The notes below the pieces were generated by a model. That model was not told where the DNA came from and made no database searches. It saw only the letters and a list, made by a program, of their open reading frames with translations. Below are positions 1 to 8,457 of a stretch of 64,000 nucleotides of DNA, in pieces. Every line of letters begins with the position of its first letter. Position 1 is the first letter of the stretch. The stretch lies in contig NZ_AKKA01000095.1 in assembly GCF_000282035.1 (NCBI RefSeq), positions 97,281-161,280 of the forward strand, given 5' to 3'. Both the position numbers and the translations under genes were made by a program. This DNA is from Rhizobium sp. CF122 (GTDB lineage: Bacteria; Pseudomonadota; Alphaproteobacteria; Rhizobiales; Rhizobiaceae).

Positions 1-841
1 TGCTCTCCGGCATGTCGAGATCTGTCCCGGCAGAGAGCGCAGCCCCACGATCCTTGATGGCGTGCCAGTCAGAAACGACAAGCCCGTCATAGCCCCACTC
101 CTCGCGCAGGATTGTGGTGAGAAGCCAGTGATTCTCGGCCGCCTGGACACCGTTCAGCGGATTGTAAGCGCTCATGACGGTCCAGGGCGCGCTCTTCTCG
201 ATCGCCCGTTCAAAGCCAGCCAAGTAGATCTCGCGCAGTGCCCGTTCATCGACTTCTGAGCTGGTGGTTGTTCGTTCGATCTCGGAATTGTTGCAAGCGA
301 AATGCTTCAGCGAGGCCCCGATGCCGTTATCCTGCAGGCCCGAGATGACGGCCGCAGCAATGTCCCCACTGATGAGGGGGTCCTCGGAATAATACTCGTA
401 GGCACGGCCGGCCAACGGCGTGCGGCGGATATTGATGCCCGGTCCAAGCAGGAGATGGACGCCGAAGTTCTGGCATTCCGCCGCCAGCGCCGCCCCCATC
501 CGATAGGCCAGATCGACGTCCCACGAACAGCCAAGCAGATTGCCGTTTGGGAAGCACGTCGCGGGACGGGTCATGCCGAACATACCGCCTGGCGCATCGG
601 CCTGCTGGTCGACGAGTTCCAAGAATGCCTGCAGGCTGTCTGCATCACTGTCACCGGCGTCGATTTGGGTCGTCGAGTAACGAACGCCATAGGCGCCGTC
701 GGTCATGACAACAGATGGAATGCCGAGCCGTTCGATGGATCCTGTCTTCCACAGACCACGTCCGCTCAGCAGATCGACCTTTTCGGCAACCGTCATCTGG
801 CCGACAAGCGAGTGGATTTCGTCGTCGCTGGGCTGAAACAT
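1..841 (-). CDS. Glycoside hydrolase family 3 (beta-glucosidase-like), partial
   Basis: Open on the minus strand from an ATG at 841 to the window edge; 280 codons are visible and the C-terminus lies outside. The N-terminal GH3 barrel is recognisable: an early MTDGAYGVR segment, GPGINIRRTPLAGRAYEYYSED, KHFACNN, and VVSDW with the family's nucleophile aspartate at about residue 258. GH3 enzymes release terminal sugars, most often beta-glucose, from oligosaccharides or aryl glycosides. No signal peptide is seen, so it probably acts in the cytoplasm on imported glycosides. It is the last visible gene of a minus-strand series and lies 38 bases after the MarR gene. The exact sugar cannot be told from the sequence. 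Confidence 0.88.
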   Translation of the reverse strand, partial: MFQPSDDEIHSLVGQMTVAEKVDLLSGRGLWKTGSIERLGIPSVVMTDGAYGVRYSTTQIDAGDSDADSLQAFLELVDQQADAPGGMFGMTRPATCFPNGNLLGCSWDVDLAYRMGAALAAECQNFGVHLLLGPGINIRRTPLAGRAYEYYSEDPLISGDIAAAVISGLQDNGIGASLKHFACNNSEIERTTTSSEVDERALREIYLAGFERAIEKSAPWTVMSAYNPLNGVQAAENHWLLTTILREEWGYDGLVVSDWHAIKDRGAALSAGTDLDMPES

Positions 842-879
842 CGATACTCTCTCATTTCTAGGCAGCAGAGATGGTCCTG

Positions 880-1368
880 TCAGCAGATCTTCTGCAGGAG
901 TTCCATCAGCATCATCCGCTCGGCAAGCGTCAAGGTGCTCAGCGTTTCTTGCGAAATCTGAAGGGCGATTGATAGATTGCGCGCTACCGTCGCCTCCCCT
1001 TCTGCAGTCAGCGTCAAAACAAGACGCCGCGCATCGGCTGCATCCGGCGCGGTGTGAACCAGCCCGCGCTTGACGAGCCGGTCGACGACGCCCTTGATGG
1101 TCGCCATATCCATCGCCGTCTCACGGCCAAGATTGCCCTGGGAACAGGGCTGCAGATCTTTGAGTTTGACCAGCGCTGCCCATTGGGTCGTGGTCAGCTT
1201 CTCAGCCATCAGGCCTGTGAAGATGGCGACATGGCGTTGGTTGGCCTGGCGCAGATAAAATCCGATCTGTTCGCCAAGCGCATATTCGGCCTGCGGAGCG
1301 TTTGCGTCGGCCGCGGATGAAGGTGCTGCCTTTGGCGAATCGGCTTTATCTTTGAACGGAACGTCCAT
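880..1368 (-). CDS. MarR-family regulator, paralogue of NicR
   Basis: A 162-residue winged-helix regulator. The ATG at 1368 is preferred, with a GAGAG stretch upstream; an in-frame TTG lies four codons earlier. The middle aligns by eye with the NicR-like protein at 20227-20709: both have a YLRQANQRHVAIF/LLRKAYQRHLSIF segment, then the DNA-recognition region (DMATIKGVVDRLVKRGL versus DQATIRGIVERLKARGL) and a C-terminal dimer helix. It closes the operon of the Pot-type ABC transporter and cysteine hydrolase. Inference: it represses that operon, perhaps through the TTTGTATACAAA-type sites at 5939-5952 and 6149-6160. The ligand is unknown, but its likeness to NicR suggests a pyridine or related aromatic acid or amide. 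Confidence 0.85.
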   Translation of the reverse strand: MDVPFKDKADSPKAAPSSAADANAPQAEYALGEQIGFYLRQANQRHVAIFTGLMAEKLTTTQWAALVKLKDLQPCSQGNLGRETAMDMATIKGVVDRLVKRGLVHTAPDAADARRLVLTLTAEGEATVARNLSIALQISQETLSTLTLAERMMLMELLQKIC

Positions 1369-1423
1369 GGGATCTCTCAAATCTATCTGTTCGTCTTCCA
1401 GGCAGGCAACCGCGTTCCTAAAT

Positions 1424-2020
1424 TCATTCTCGCCATAAGTTCAGGATGGCTTCTGTCGACAGAATTTCAATCTGCTCAGAAAGCCTTGGCGCCAAATTCT
1501 CGACGACGACTCTGTGCGCCTTCATGTCGCCGCTTGCCAGCGCGTCTTCTGCCAGAACGACACGGTAGCCGGCATCGACTGCATCGAGAACGCTGGCGTA
1601 GACGCAAACATCGGTTTCGACGCCCGAAAAGATCATGGTATCGATGCCTGCTGCCTGCAATCGCTCGGAAAAACCGGGCGACCCGAAGACCGAATAGGTT
1701 TCCTTGTCGACGAGCGATCCCTGTTGGGCGACCGCCGCAAGCGGTGCGACCAGATCAAGCATCGCGACGTCAAGTTCATCCAGCGTCACAGCCGACCATC
1801 GGCGATAATAGTTCTTCCATCGGCCCTTGGCGCTTTCGGGATCCCGCGGAACCATGAAACGGGCGAACACGGTATCGGATGGCCTTGCAGCGCACAGCGC
1901 CATCACGTTCGGAAGAATCTCGGCAATCGCCGGCGTGTACCACGCCGTCTCCTCGATAAACAGGCGTTGCATATCGATGACGACATGCAACGTTCTTTTC
2001 GAAAACGGCACGGTCGCCAT
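1424..2020 (-). CDS. Isochorismatase-like cysteine hydrolase (amidase-type)
   Basis: 198 residues with the cysteine-hydrolase triad visible: Asp in VVIDMQ, Lys in VDKETYSVF and Cys in ETDVCVYAS. The family includes nicotinamidase, maleamate amidohydrolase and N-carbamoylsarcosine amidase, and typically hydrolyses an amide to an acid plus ammonia. The ATG at 2020 is used; a GTG at 2026 would overlap the transporter ATPase stop codon (GTGA) and is nearly as likely. It is tightly linked to a Pot-type importer and a NicR-like regulator, so it plausibly hydrolyses the imported compound. It differs from NicF at 18364-19005, so it is not a duplicate of that enzyme. The substrate is unknown. Confidence 0.82.
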   Translation of the reverse strand: MATVPFSKRTLHVVIDMQRLFIEETAWYTPAIAEILPNVMALCAARPSDTVFARFMVPRDPESAKGRWKNYYRRWSAVTLDELDVAMLDLVAPLAAVAQQGSLVDKETYSVFGSPGFSERLQAAGIDTMIFSGVETDVCVYASVLDAVDAGYRVVLAEDALASGDMKAHRVVVENLAPRLSEQIEILSTEAILNLWRE

Positions 2021-2022
2021 GG

Positions 2023-3072
2023 TCACTCAGCCACCGGGACCGTGTGTTCCGGAGACCAGCTCAAGGTGATGGTGTCACCATCGCTCAGGACCTTGCCGTC
2101 GCGGTTCTGTGCAAACAGCTTGAGCGGCAGTCCGTCCTTGGTTTCCAGGAGATAAGAAAGCACCGGGCCAGCATAAATGACGGTGGTGATGCGCGCCGTC
2201 AGGCTGTTGCCGTCCGTCGGGCCCGATACGATCGACATCTTTTCCGGGCGCACGGCGAGCGTGACCTTCGAGCGGTCGCCGGGTAGTGTCCCGGTGGTTG
2301 TCACCACGGTGCCATCGTTCAGGCGCACGGCACCGTTATCAATCGTACCGGTCAGGAAGTTGGAATCGCCGAGAAATTCCGCGGCAAAGCGTGTCAGGGG
2401 CCGCTCGTAGACCGTTTCCGGCTCGCCGATCTGGACAATCCGCCCCTTGTCGAGAATGGCGACCTTGTCGGAGAGTGTCAGCGCCTCTTCCTGGTCGTGG
2501 GTGACAAAGATCGTTGTAAGACCGCTCTCGCGCTGGATACGCAGCAGTTCGACCTGCATCTCCTGACGAAGACGCCGATCGAGCGCCGACAGCGGTTCGT
2601 CCAGAAGCAACACGCTCGGCTTGATGACGATGGCGCGCGCCAGCGCGACGCGCTGCTGCTGGCCACCGGACAGCTGCTTGGGCGTGCGGTCGCCGAAGCC
2701 GGGAAGCCGCACCATCTCCAGAGCGCGATCGACTTCCTTGCGAGCGGCCGCGCCCTTGATGCCGCGACGTTCCAGACCAAACGCAACATTCTGGGCGATC
2801 GTCATGTGCGGAAACAAAGCGTAAGACTGGAACATCATGCCGATGTTACGACCCCAGACCGGGATATCGGTCACATCGTTGTTGCCGATCGTGACAACGC
2901 CCTGGTCCGGCTTGATGAAGCCCGCGACGATGCGCAGAAGCGTAGTCTTTCCGGAACCGGACGGTCCAAGAAGGCTGGTGAAGGAGCCTTCCGGAAACTC
3001 GGTGGTGATATCTGACAGGACGGGCGTGGTGCCATAGGTCTTGGCGACGGAATTGACTTTAACGTTTGTCAC
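2023..3072 (-). CDS. Spermidine/putrescine-type ABC transporter ATPase (PotA-like)
   Basis: 349 residues from a GTG start with GGAG six bases upstream. The complete ATPase has Walker A GPSGSGKTT (residues 36-44), the signature LSGGQQQR, Walker B LLLDEPLSALD and the H-loop VTHDQEEA. About 110 C-terminal residues form a TOBE-type regulatory region. It powers import by the two permeases just upstream, overlapping the second permease gene by 14 bases. Such PotABCD-type sets import polyamines but are widely used in rhizobia for other cations, amino-acid derivatives and small organic compounds, so the polyamine label is a family label only. Confidence 0.92.
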   Translation of the reverse strand: MTNVKVNSVAKTYGTTPVLSDITTEFPEGSFTSLLGPSGSGKTTLLRIVAGFIKPDQGVVTIGNNDVTDIPVWGRNIGMMFQSYALFPHMTIAQNVAFGLERRGIKGAAARKEVDRALEMVRLPGFGDRTPKQLSGGQQQRVALARAIVIKPSVLLLDEPLSALDRRLRQEMQVELLRIQRESGLTTIFVTHDQEEALTLSDKVAILDKGRIVQIGEPETVYERPLTRFAAEFLGDSNFLTGTIDNGAVRLNDGTVVTTTGTLPGDRSKVTLAVRPEKMSIVSGPTDGNSLTARITTVIYAGPVLSYLLETKDGLPLKLFAQNRDGKVLSDGDTITLSWSPEHTVPVAE

Positions 3073-3838
3073 GGGTGTCTCCGGGCTTGGCGAAGCGCGC
3101 GAAAATCAGGATGATCGTCATCGAACCGAGCAGAAGCACGGTCGAGATCGCATTGATTTCAGGGGTGAAGCCCTTGCGGATCGAGGAGTAGATCTGCACC
3201 GGCAGCGTGGTGTAGCCGGGCGTTGCGAGAAAGTAGGAAATGACGAACTGGTCGAGCGATACGGCGAAGGCGAAAAGTGCCGCGCCGAGGATACTCGGAT
3301 AAAGCAGCGGCAGTGTCACCGAGAAGAAAGCGTGGACCGGCGTGGAGCCAAGGCTCATCGCGGCGTCTTCGAGATCGGCACGAATGGTCCGAAAACCGGT
3401 ACCGACCACCAGAACCACATAAGGGATGGCGAGGGCCACGTGGCCGATCAGCAGGGCATGCATGCCGCGCCCGATGCCGCTCCAGTAGAAGAAGATCAGC
3501 ATGGCCGTGCCGGTGATCAGCCATGGGATGGCAATCGGTGGCAGAAGCATAAGCTGCAGCAGGCTCTTGCCGCGGAATGTCCGCCGCGACAGCGCCACCG
3601 ATGCCATGGTCCCGAGCGCTGTCGCCAGCACCGCGGTGATGGTGGCAATAACGATGCTGTTGATGCCGGCCGTCAGCAAAACAGTGTTGCTCCACAGCGC
3701 CTGGTACCATTGCAGCGAAAAGCTGAACGGCAGCTGATAAAGCGGCGAAGCGTTGAAGCCCATCGCCATCATCACGAGAATGGGCGTATAGAGGAAGATC
3801 AGGATCGCGATGAGATAGAGACGTCCAAGCGGGTTCAT
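3059..3838 (-). CDS. ABC transporter permease (PotC-like)
   Basis: 259 residues from the ATG at 3838, which has GGAGGGG five bases upstream; an earlier in-frame start would lack this. It has about six hydrophobic segments, starting with LYLIAILIFLYTPILVMMAMG, and the cytoplasmic EAA-type loop near DAAMSLGSTPVHAFFSVTLPLL, where the ATPase docks. It forms the membrane channel with the permease upstream. The order (receptor, PotB-like, PotC-like, ATPase) and the overlaps at both ends point to one transcript. Confidence 0.92.
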   Translation of the reverse strand: MNPLGRLYLIAILIFLYTPILVMMAMGFNASPLYQLPFSFSLQWYQALWSNTVLLTAGINSIVIATITAVLATALGTMASVALSRRTFRGKSLLQLMLLPPIAIPWLITGTAMLIFFYWSGIGRGMHALLIGHVALAIPYVVLVVGTGFRTIRADLEDAAMSLGSTPVHAFFSVTLPLLYPSILGAALFAFAVSLDQFVISYFLATPGYTTLPVQIYSSIRKGFTPEINAISTVLLLGSMTIILIFARFAKPGDTRDKR

Positions 3839-3848
3839 GATCCCCTCC

Positions 3849-4763
3849 TCAAGCTGTCGTGCCACGGCGCAGAACGCCGGAGAAGGTTGCGAAAATGGCG
3901 AGCACGACGGCCAGCAGCGTAAAGGACAATGATGCGCCGAGCGGCCAGTTGAAGGCTTGCGTGAACTGGTCTTCGATCACCGTCCCCATGGTGACGCCGA
4001 CACGGCCACCCAGGATGCGCGGCTCCATGAACGAACCGATGACCGGAATGAAGATCAGGACGGAGCCGGAGATCAGGCCAGGAGCCGCGAGCGGCACCAG
4101 AATCTTGAACAGAATGGTCCACCAGCGTGCGCCGAGGCTGGATGCAGCCTCTATGATCGCGTCGTCGATTGCCACCAGGGCGATGTAACAGGTCAGGATC
4201 ATGTATGGCAGATAGCCGTGAACAAGACCGACCACGATTGCATAGCGTGTGTAGAGAAAGCCGATCGATCCGGCCTCGGGCGCAATCATGTGCAGCAGAT
4301 TGTCGAGGAAGCCGTTTTCCCGGAGCACCATCGTCCAAGAGAACACGCGCACCAGACCGTTGGTCCAGAAGGGCAGAAGGATCAGGATCAGCAGCATTTC
4401 GCGCGTCTTGCCAAAGGTCGATCGAACCAGCGCAACGGCGGCGAGAAAGCCGAGTATGGCGCAAAACAGCGTTGTCCAGAAGCCGATCAGCAATGACGTG
4501 ATGCCGATGCCGACCAGATAGGGCTGATCGACGAAGGCGCGGTACTGCTTCAGCGTAAAGACGATCGGGGCCTTGCCCATCGGTGTCGCCGACATGAAGC
4601 TGAACACGAACATAGTCAGCAGCGGCAGGAAGACAGCAAGTGTCAACCAAGCATAAGTTGGCAGCAGCAAGGCTGTCGTCGAAACCCATGACGGGAGCGC
4701 GCGCCGACTGCGCGGACCCGAAGGTCCACGCACTAACGCCAATGTCAGTTGGTCATTCTGCAT
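3849..4763 (-). CDS. ABC transporter permease (PotB-like)
   Basis: 304 residues, ATG at 4763 inside the end of the binding-protein gene (11-base overlap). It has a short basic cytoplasmic N-terminus, then six or so membrane segments beginning LLLPTYAWLTLAVFLPLLTMF. The EAA-type loop is IIEAASSLGARWWTILFKILVPLAAPG. It pairs with the PotC-like permease ten bases downstream to form the translocation path. Confidence 0.92.
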   Translation of the reverse strand: MQNDQLTLALVRGPSGPRSRRALPSWVSTTALLLPTYAWLTLAVFLPLLTMFVFSFMSATPMGKAPIVFTLKQYRAFVDQPYLVGIGITSLLIGFWTTLFCAILGFLAAVALVRSTFGKTREMLLILILLPFWTNGLVRVFSWTMVLRENGFLDNLLHMIAPEAGSIGFLYTRYAIVVGLVHGYLPYMILTCYIALVAIDDAIIEAASSLGARWWTILFKILVPLAAPGLISGSVLIFIPVIGSFMEPRILGGRVGVTMGTVIEDQFTQAFNWPLGASLSFTLLAVVLAIFATFSGVLRRGTTA

Positions 4764-5829
4764 AGAAGGCTTTCACTTCCTGCCATACGTTGTTGAAGGC
4801 TTCGCGGCGATCGTCCGGCAGCGCCGACATGATGCCCATTGTCTTCAGGTATTCAGGCTTGTGCACCTGGCGGCTCAGATCGTCGGTCGGAAGCGCGGAC
4901 AGAGCGGCCGAGTTCGACGACGCCGGAGCACCGACCTTGGTGGCCCATTCCACATAGAATGCCGGATCGATCATCCAGTTGGCGAACACAAGCGCGCCTT
5001 CCGCGTTCGGAGCCGATGCCGGGATACCGAGACCATCGACCCAACCGATGCCGCCTTCCTTGGGAACAACGAACTGAACTGGAAGCTTCGAGTTGCGCTT
5101 GGAGCGCACCGAACCGCCCGACCAGAAGAGCGACAGGTCGAATTCCTTGGCGGCAAACGACTTGTTCCATTGATCTTCCGTGGACCAGAGAAGCTTAACG
5201 TTCGGCTTGATCGACTTGAGTGCAGCCGTAACAGCGGCCAGATCCTTTGGATCGTTGATGTCCTGGCCGCTCATTAGGGCGCCGACGGCAACGTTGATGA
5301 TCGCATCGTCGTCCATGGCAACGCGGCCCTTATAGGCAGGGTCGGCGAGAACGGCGTAGCTATCGGGAACCGGCATGCCTTCACGGATGGCGAGCGAGGT
5401 CATGCCCCAGACCCACGGAACTGCGAAGCCCTTGCCGTCCTTGCTGAAGTTCGGGTTGGAGCGCAGGTTCTCATCGACCGTCGCTGCGTTCGGAACCTTG
5501 CTGAAATCGATCGGCTGCAGCAGATCTTCGGCAACGGCCTGGGCGCAACGTGCGGCGTTGAGAACGACGAGATCGTAAGCGCCCGGATTGGTGCGCAGTT
5601 TGGTCAGCATCTCCGATTCCGAGCTATAGTAGTCGTGAACGACTGCAATGCCGGTCTTTTCGGTGAAAGCCTTGACGGACCATGCTTCGTCCGTGCCGTA
5701 GCCTTGCCAGTTCAATACCGTGATGGTGCCAGCCGAAAAGGCCTTGCGCGGCAGGCTGGAGAAACTGACGCCAGCGACAAGCGCTGCGGACATCAACTTC
5801 ATCGTATTGCGTCTGGTGAGTTCAGTCAT
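4753..5829 (-). CDS. Periplasmic binding protein of the Pot-type transporter (PotD/PotF-like)
   Basis: 358 residues from the ATG at 5829, with GAGGGG seven bases upstream; the in-frame ATG at 5850 is poorer. The N-terminus MTELTRRNTMKLMSAALVAG has twin arginines followed by a hydrophobic stretch and an A-x-A-like cleavage region (KAFSAG), suggesting Tat or Sec export. The mature part begins TITVLNWQGYGTDEAW, typical of the spermidine/putrescine-binding family. It captures the substrate in the periplasm for the permeases encoded next. It is first in the operon, downstream of a 355-bp spacer with two palindromic sites. The ligand is not determinable here. Confidence 0.9.
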   Translation of the reverse strand: MTELTRRNTMKLMSAALVAGVSFSSLPRKAFSAGTITVLNWQGYGTDEAWSVKAFTEKTGIAVVHDYYSSESEMLTKLRTNPGAYDLVVLNAARCAQAVAEDLLQPIDFSKVPNAATVDENLRSNPNFSKDGKGFAVPWVWGMTSLAIREGMPVPDSYAVLADPAYKGRVAMDDDAIINVAVGALMSGQDINDPKDLAAVTAALKSIKPNVKLLWSTEDQWNKSFAAKEFDLSLFWSGGSVRSKRNSKLPVQFVVPKEGGIGWVDGLGIPASAPNAEGALVFANWMIDPAFYVEWATKVGAPASSNSAALSALPTDDLSRQVHKPEYLKTMGIMSALPDDRREAFNNVWQEVKAFYAE

Positions 5830-5938
5830 TGTGGCACCCCTCTTGAACATACACAGTTATAGACGATCGCGACCGCAGTCAGCGACCTCAACGGATCGGC
5901 TAAGCCGAAAACAGGCGACATGCCAGGCACATCTAATT

Positions 5939-5952
5939 GTTTGTATGCAAAC
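5939..5952. promoter_or_regulatory. Operator-like palindrome GTTTGTATGCAAAC
   Basis: Inverted 5-bp arms GTTTG/CAAAC around TATG, about 110 bases upstream of the binding-protein ATG. It is one base from the sequence at 6149-6160. The GTATGC core also occurs in the nic control region (15518-15529), but with different flanks. Inference: binding site for the MarR protein at 880-1368 or a GntR-type regulator. Confidence 0.55.
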
Positions 5953-6148
5953 TATCATCAGAGGAAATCGAATATTCGAACACGCATTTTTCCGGGCAAG
6001 TGAAAACCTGCGCCGCACAGCTGCGGAACATCGTTTTATAGACGGATAATAGCGTATAACGCCGATAGAAAGCCAACTTCAATCATTCGATTTGTCGCCG
6101 ACCTCAGTTCAAACCCTCTGATATTAGTATCAGTCTTTTCGTTTTTTA

Positions 6149-6160
6149 TTTGTATACAAA
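6149..6160. promoter_or_regulatory. Operator-like perfect palindrome TTTGTATACAAA
   Basis: A perfect 12-bp palindrome followed by CTATTGATGAGGAA, which resembles the bases after the site at 5939-5952. Its GTATAC core matches that of the palindrome in the nicA-nicC control region, while the outer four bases differ (TTT versus AGC). It is probably the second operator of the transporter promoter. Confidence 0.55.
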
Positions 6161-6184
6161 CTATTGATGAGGAATTGACTTGTG

Positions 6185-8440
6185 TCAAGCGCTACCTTGC
6201 GTGGGGAGCGGCTCGCGTGGTGAAAAATAGACGTCGAGTTGGCGGTCACGGGCGCTCTCGGCAATCATGAGGCGTATCCCTTGCTGTGATGCAACAAAGG
6301 CGACATTCTCCCCATCCAGACGGACAGCAACGACCTGACGAATGTTCAGGTCAGGCAGCTCGATATAGCCGTCTTCGGCGGTTGGCGCGACGGTGCAGGC
6401 AATCCGCCCTTCTGCGATGGTGATGCGCGAGAGCGTGGTCCGCAGGTCGGTCCTGAGCGCGGTGCGGCGGTTCAGCGTCAAGGCAAGAATGCCTGCTTCA
6501 ACGGCCAGATGCAGCGTTCCTGACGGCGACACCATCGGCCCGAGAGCGACATCCTGCCCAGTGTTGCGCACGGTCCAGCCCGTCCAGGGATCGAACTCGA
6601 CGATCTCGCCGGCGGCCATCAGAGGCAGCATCGCTGCCCAGATGTAGAACGGGTCGGTATCGCCCTGGTCCATCGCCTCGCCGGTCACCGCATTGTAGTT
6701 TTCAGAGGCGATGCGATCCTCGCGCCAGGACTTCATGAAGAGGTCGTAGCTCTGGGCGGCAAGTTTGCTCGCTTCCGCAACGAAGCCATAGCGGCGCAGG
6801 CCGAGCCAGACCATGTAGTTAACATTCGGCCAAATGCGTCCGCGCCAGTAGACATTGTCGGCGAACGCAGGATCGTCGCGCGTAGCATTCGGAAGAACGT
6901 AGTCGCCGCCGAACGTGCTTTCATCGCTCAGATGCTCGAGCAGGCGGGCGGCCTGCACTGGCGTGGCCGCGCCGCATAGCAGCGGGTAGAAGCTGGTCGG
7001 CGATAGCGACCGCACGAAGCCACCGCGCCGCTGGCGATTGGCGAATATGCCACGGCTTTCGTCCCACAGTGTTTCCGAGATCAGCTTGCGGCTGCGCTCG
7101 GCAAGGGCGGCGAATTCGCGTGCATCTTCGGGCTTGCCGAGCACCGCGGCCATTTTCGACAGCATCTCGGCGTCGAGAGCCGCTGCACAGTTGAGGCCGA
7201 GGTCGAACGTCGACAGGGTGCGGGTGACGGGATCGTAGACCGCCTCGTCATGGGTCGCAGAATTGTCCATGCCGGTTTCATTGCGCGCGGCAAAGGCAGT
7301 CCCCTTGTACAGGCCCTCGCCAACATCCGACGTACCGCAGGAGAGCAGCCCTAAACCATCCGGATCGCGGTTTTCCTGCCACCAGCGCCGATTGCGGACC
7401 AGCGCATCATAGCTTGCCTGGATCATCGAGCGTTCGCCGGTGCGCTGATACAACTGCCAGACCACCAAAGCACCGAACGGAAGCTGCGTACGATCGACCC
7501 ATGCGTCGTTGGAGGTGACGATGCAGGCGATATTTCCCTGCGGCGTCGCACCCGCCACCGCAGTGGCCATATTCTCGCGCGCCAGATCCGCGTCGAAGAC
7601 GCCGGCCAATAGAGCCGCGAAAATCTGGTCATTGTACCAGACCGCGAACTTCCCGAGGTTCCAGATCCGCGTCACTGCCGTATAGGGGCGCGCATTGATT
7701 TCGTCCCAGATCGTGTTCCAGGCGACCACATCGCGGATGGCGTCGAGCGCGCCTTCGAACACGCCTGCCTGGACATCGCCGATTTCGGCGGGCGCACCGG
7801 CAGCGAGACAGGCCTGCGCCTTCGAAATGGCAAGCTCCGCGCTATCGGCAACGCCTGCGGCATAGGCGCCCTTGCGCATCATTTCGAGATTGAAGCGCAA
7901 GGCGATGACAGGTGCCTCGTTCTTGCGGGTGGCGGTGTAGAAGTAGCCGTTCTCCTCGAAATCCGCGCACAATGCGTCGATCGTCTCGTGGCCGGTGACA
8001 TGGATCGGCGGTTCGGAGGTCGCGACCGCCACGAACCGGGTGCCGATCTTCAAGAGAGTGACGTTTCGCCCTGCATCATGGACGGCTAGCTCACTGCCAT
8101 CGGACGAGATCGCCAGCGTCACCCAGAAGCGCAGCCCCCATTCGGCCGAAACCTTGCCGTCCCAGCTGCCGCGAACGGCGAAGGGATCGGTCTTCGTGGT
8201 CGAAAAGGCCACGGTCGTGCCGCTGTGATCGGTCTCCAGCTCGATCAGCGAGCCGTCGATCGTGTGGCGCCCCAGCCGGACCGAGTCGCGGCGCGGTTCG
8301 ATGACAGAGGTCGACTTGCTGCGGGTCGAGTACAGAATCGGCGTGATCCGCACGCCGAGGGGCAGGAAAACCATTTCGGCCGGCCGGTTGGACCAGCTGT
8401 TCCAGGCGCGCATCAGGGGGATCGTCGAATGTTCTGGCAT
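6185..8440 (-). CDS. GH63/MGH1-like glycoside hydrolase
   Basis: 751 residues from the ATG at 8440. The ORF stays open further upstream, but that part lies inside the neighbouring gene. The N-terminus is beta-rich (about residues 1-220). An (alpha/alpha)6-barrel-like catalytic part follows, with NETGMDNSATHD at about 360 and YWRGRIWPNVNYMVWLGL at about 550. These patterns are typical of GH63, trehalase-like and mannosylglycerate-hydrolase-like enzymes, which invert alpha-glycosidic bonds. No signal peptide is seen. It starts 17 bases after the GH106-like gene and is co-oriented with nicAB. Substrate unknown; the assignment rests on barrel motifs only. Confidence 0.75.
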   Translation of the reverse strand: MPEHSTIPLMRAWNSWSNRPAEMVFLPLGVRITPILYSTRSKSTSVIEPRRDSVRLGRHTIDGSLIELETDHSGTTVAFSTTKTDPFAVRGSWDGKVSAEWGLRFWVTLAISSDGSELAVHDAGRNVTLLKIGTRFVAVATSEPPIHVTGHETIDALCADFEENGYFYTATRKNEAPVIALRFNLEMMRKGAYAAGVADSAELAISKAQACLAAGAPAEIGDVQAGVFEGALDAIRDVVAWNTIWDEINARPYTAVTRIWNLGKFAVWYNDQIFAALLAGVFDADLARENMATAVAGATPQGNIACIVTSNDAWVDRTQLPFGALVVWQLYQRTGERSMIQASYDALVRNRRWWQENRDPDGLGLLSCGTSDVGEGLYKGTAFAARNETGMDNSATHDEAVYDPVTRTLSTFDLGLNCAAALDAEMLSKMAAVLGKPEDAREFAALAERSRKLISETLWDESRGIFANRQRRGGFVRSLSPTSFYPLLCGAATPVQAARLLEHLSDESTFGGDYVLPNATRDDPAFADNVYWRGRIWPNVNYMVWLGLRRYGFVAEASKLAAQSYDLFMKSWREDRIASENYNAVTGEAMDQGDTDPFYIWAAMLPLMAAGEIVEFDPWTGWTVRNTGQDVALGPMVSPSGTLHLAVEAGILALTLNRRTALRTDLRTTLSRITIAEGRIACTVAPTAEDGYIELPDLNIRQVVAVRLDGENVAFVASQQGIRLMIAESARDRQLDVYFSPREPLPTQGSA

Positions 8441-8457
8441 GGCTAGGTGGTTTCCGG

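Larger units (their letters stand above)
5830..6184. other. 355-bp intergenic control region upstream of the Pot-type operon
   Basis: No gene is seen. The stretch is AT-richer than its neighbours and lies between the end of the GH63-like gene and the start of the binding-protein gene, both on the minus strand, so it probably holds the promoter of the transporter operon. It contains two related operator-like sites, annotated separately. A run of similar bases also follows each site (ACTAT, then ATCAGAGGAA or GATGAGGAA), so the two sites look like a diverged duplication of about 30 bases. Confidence 0.6.
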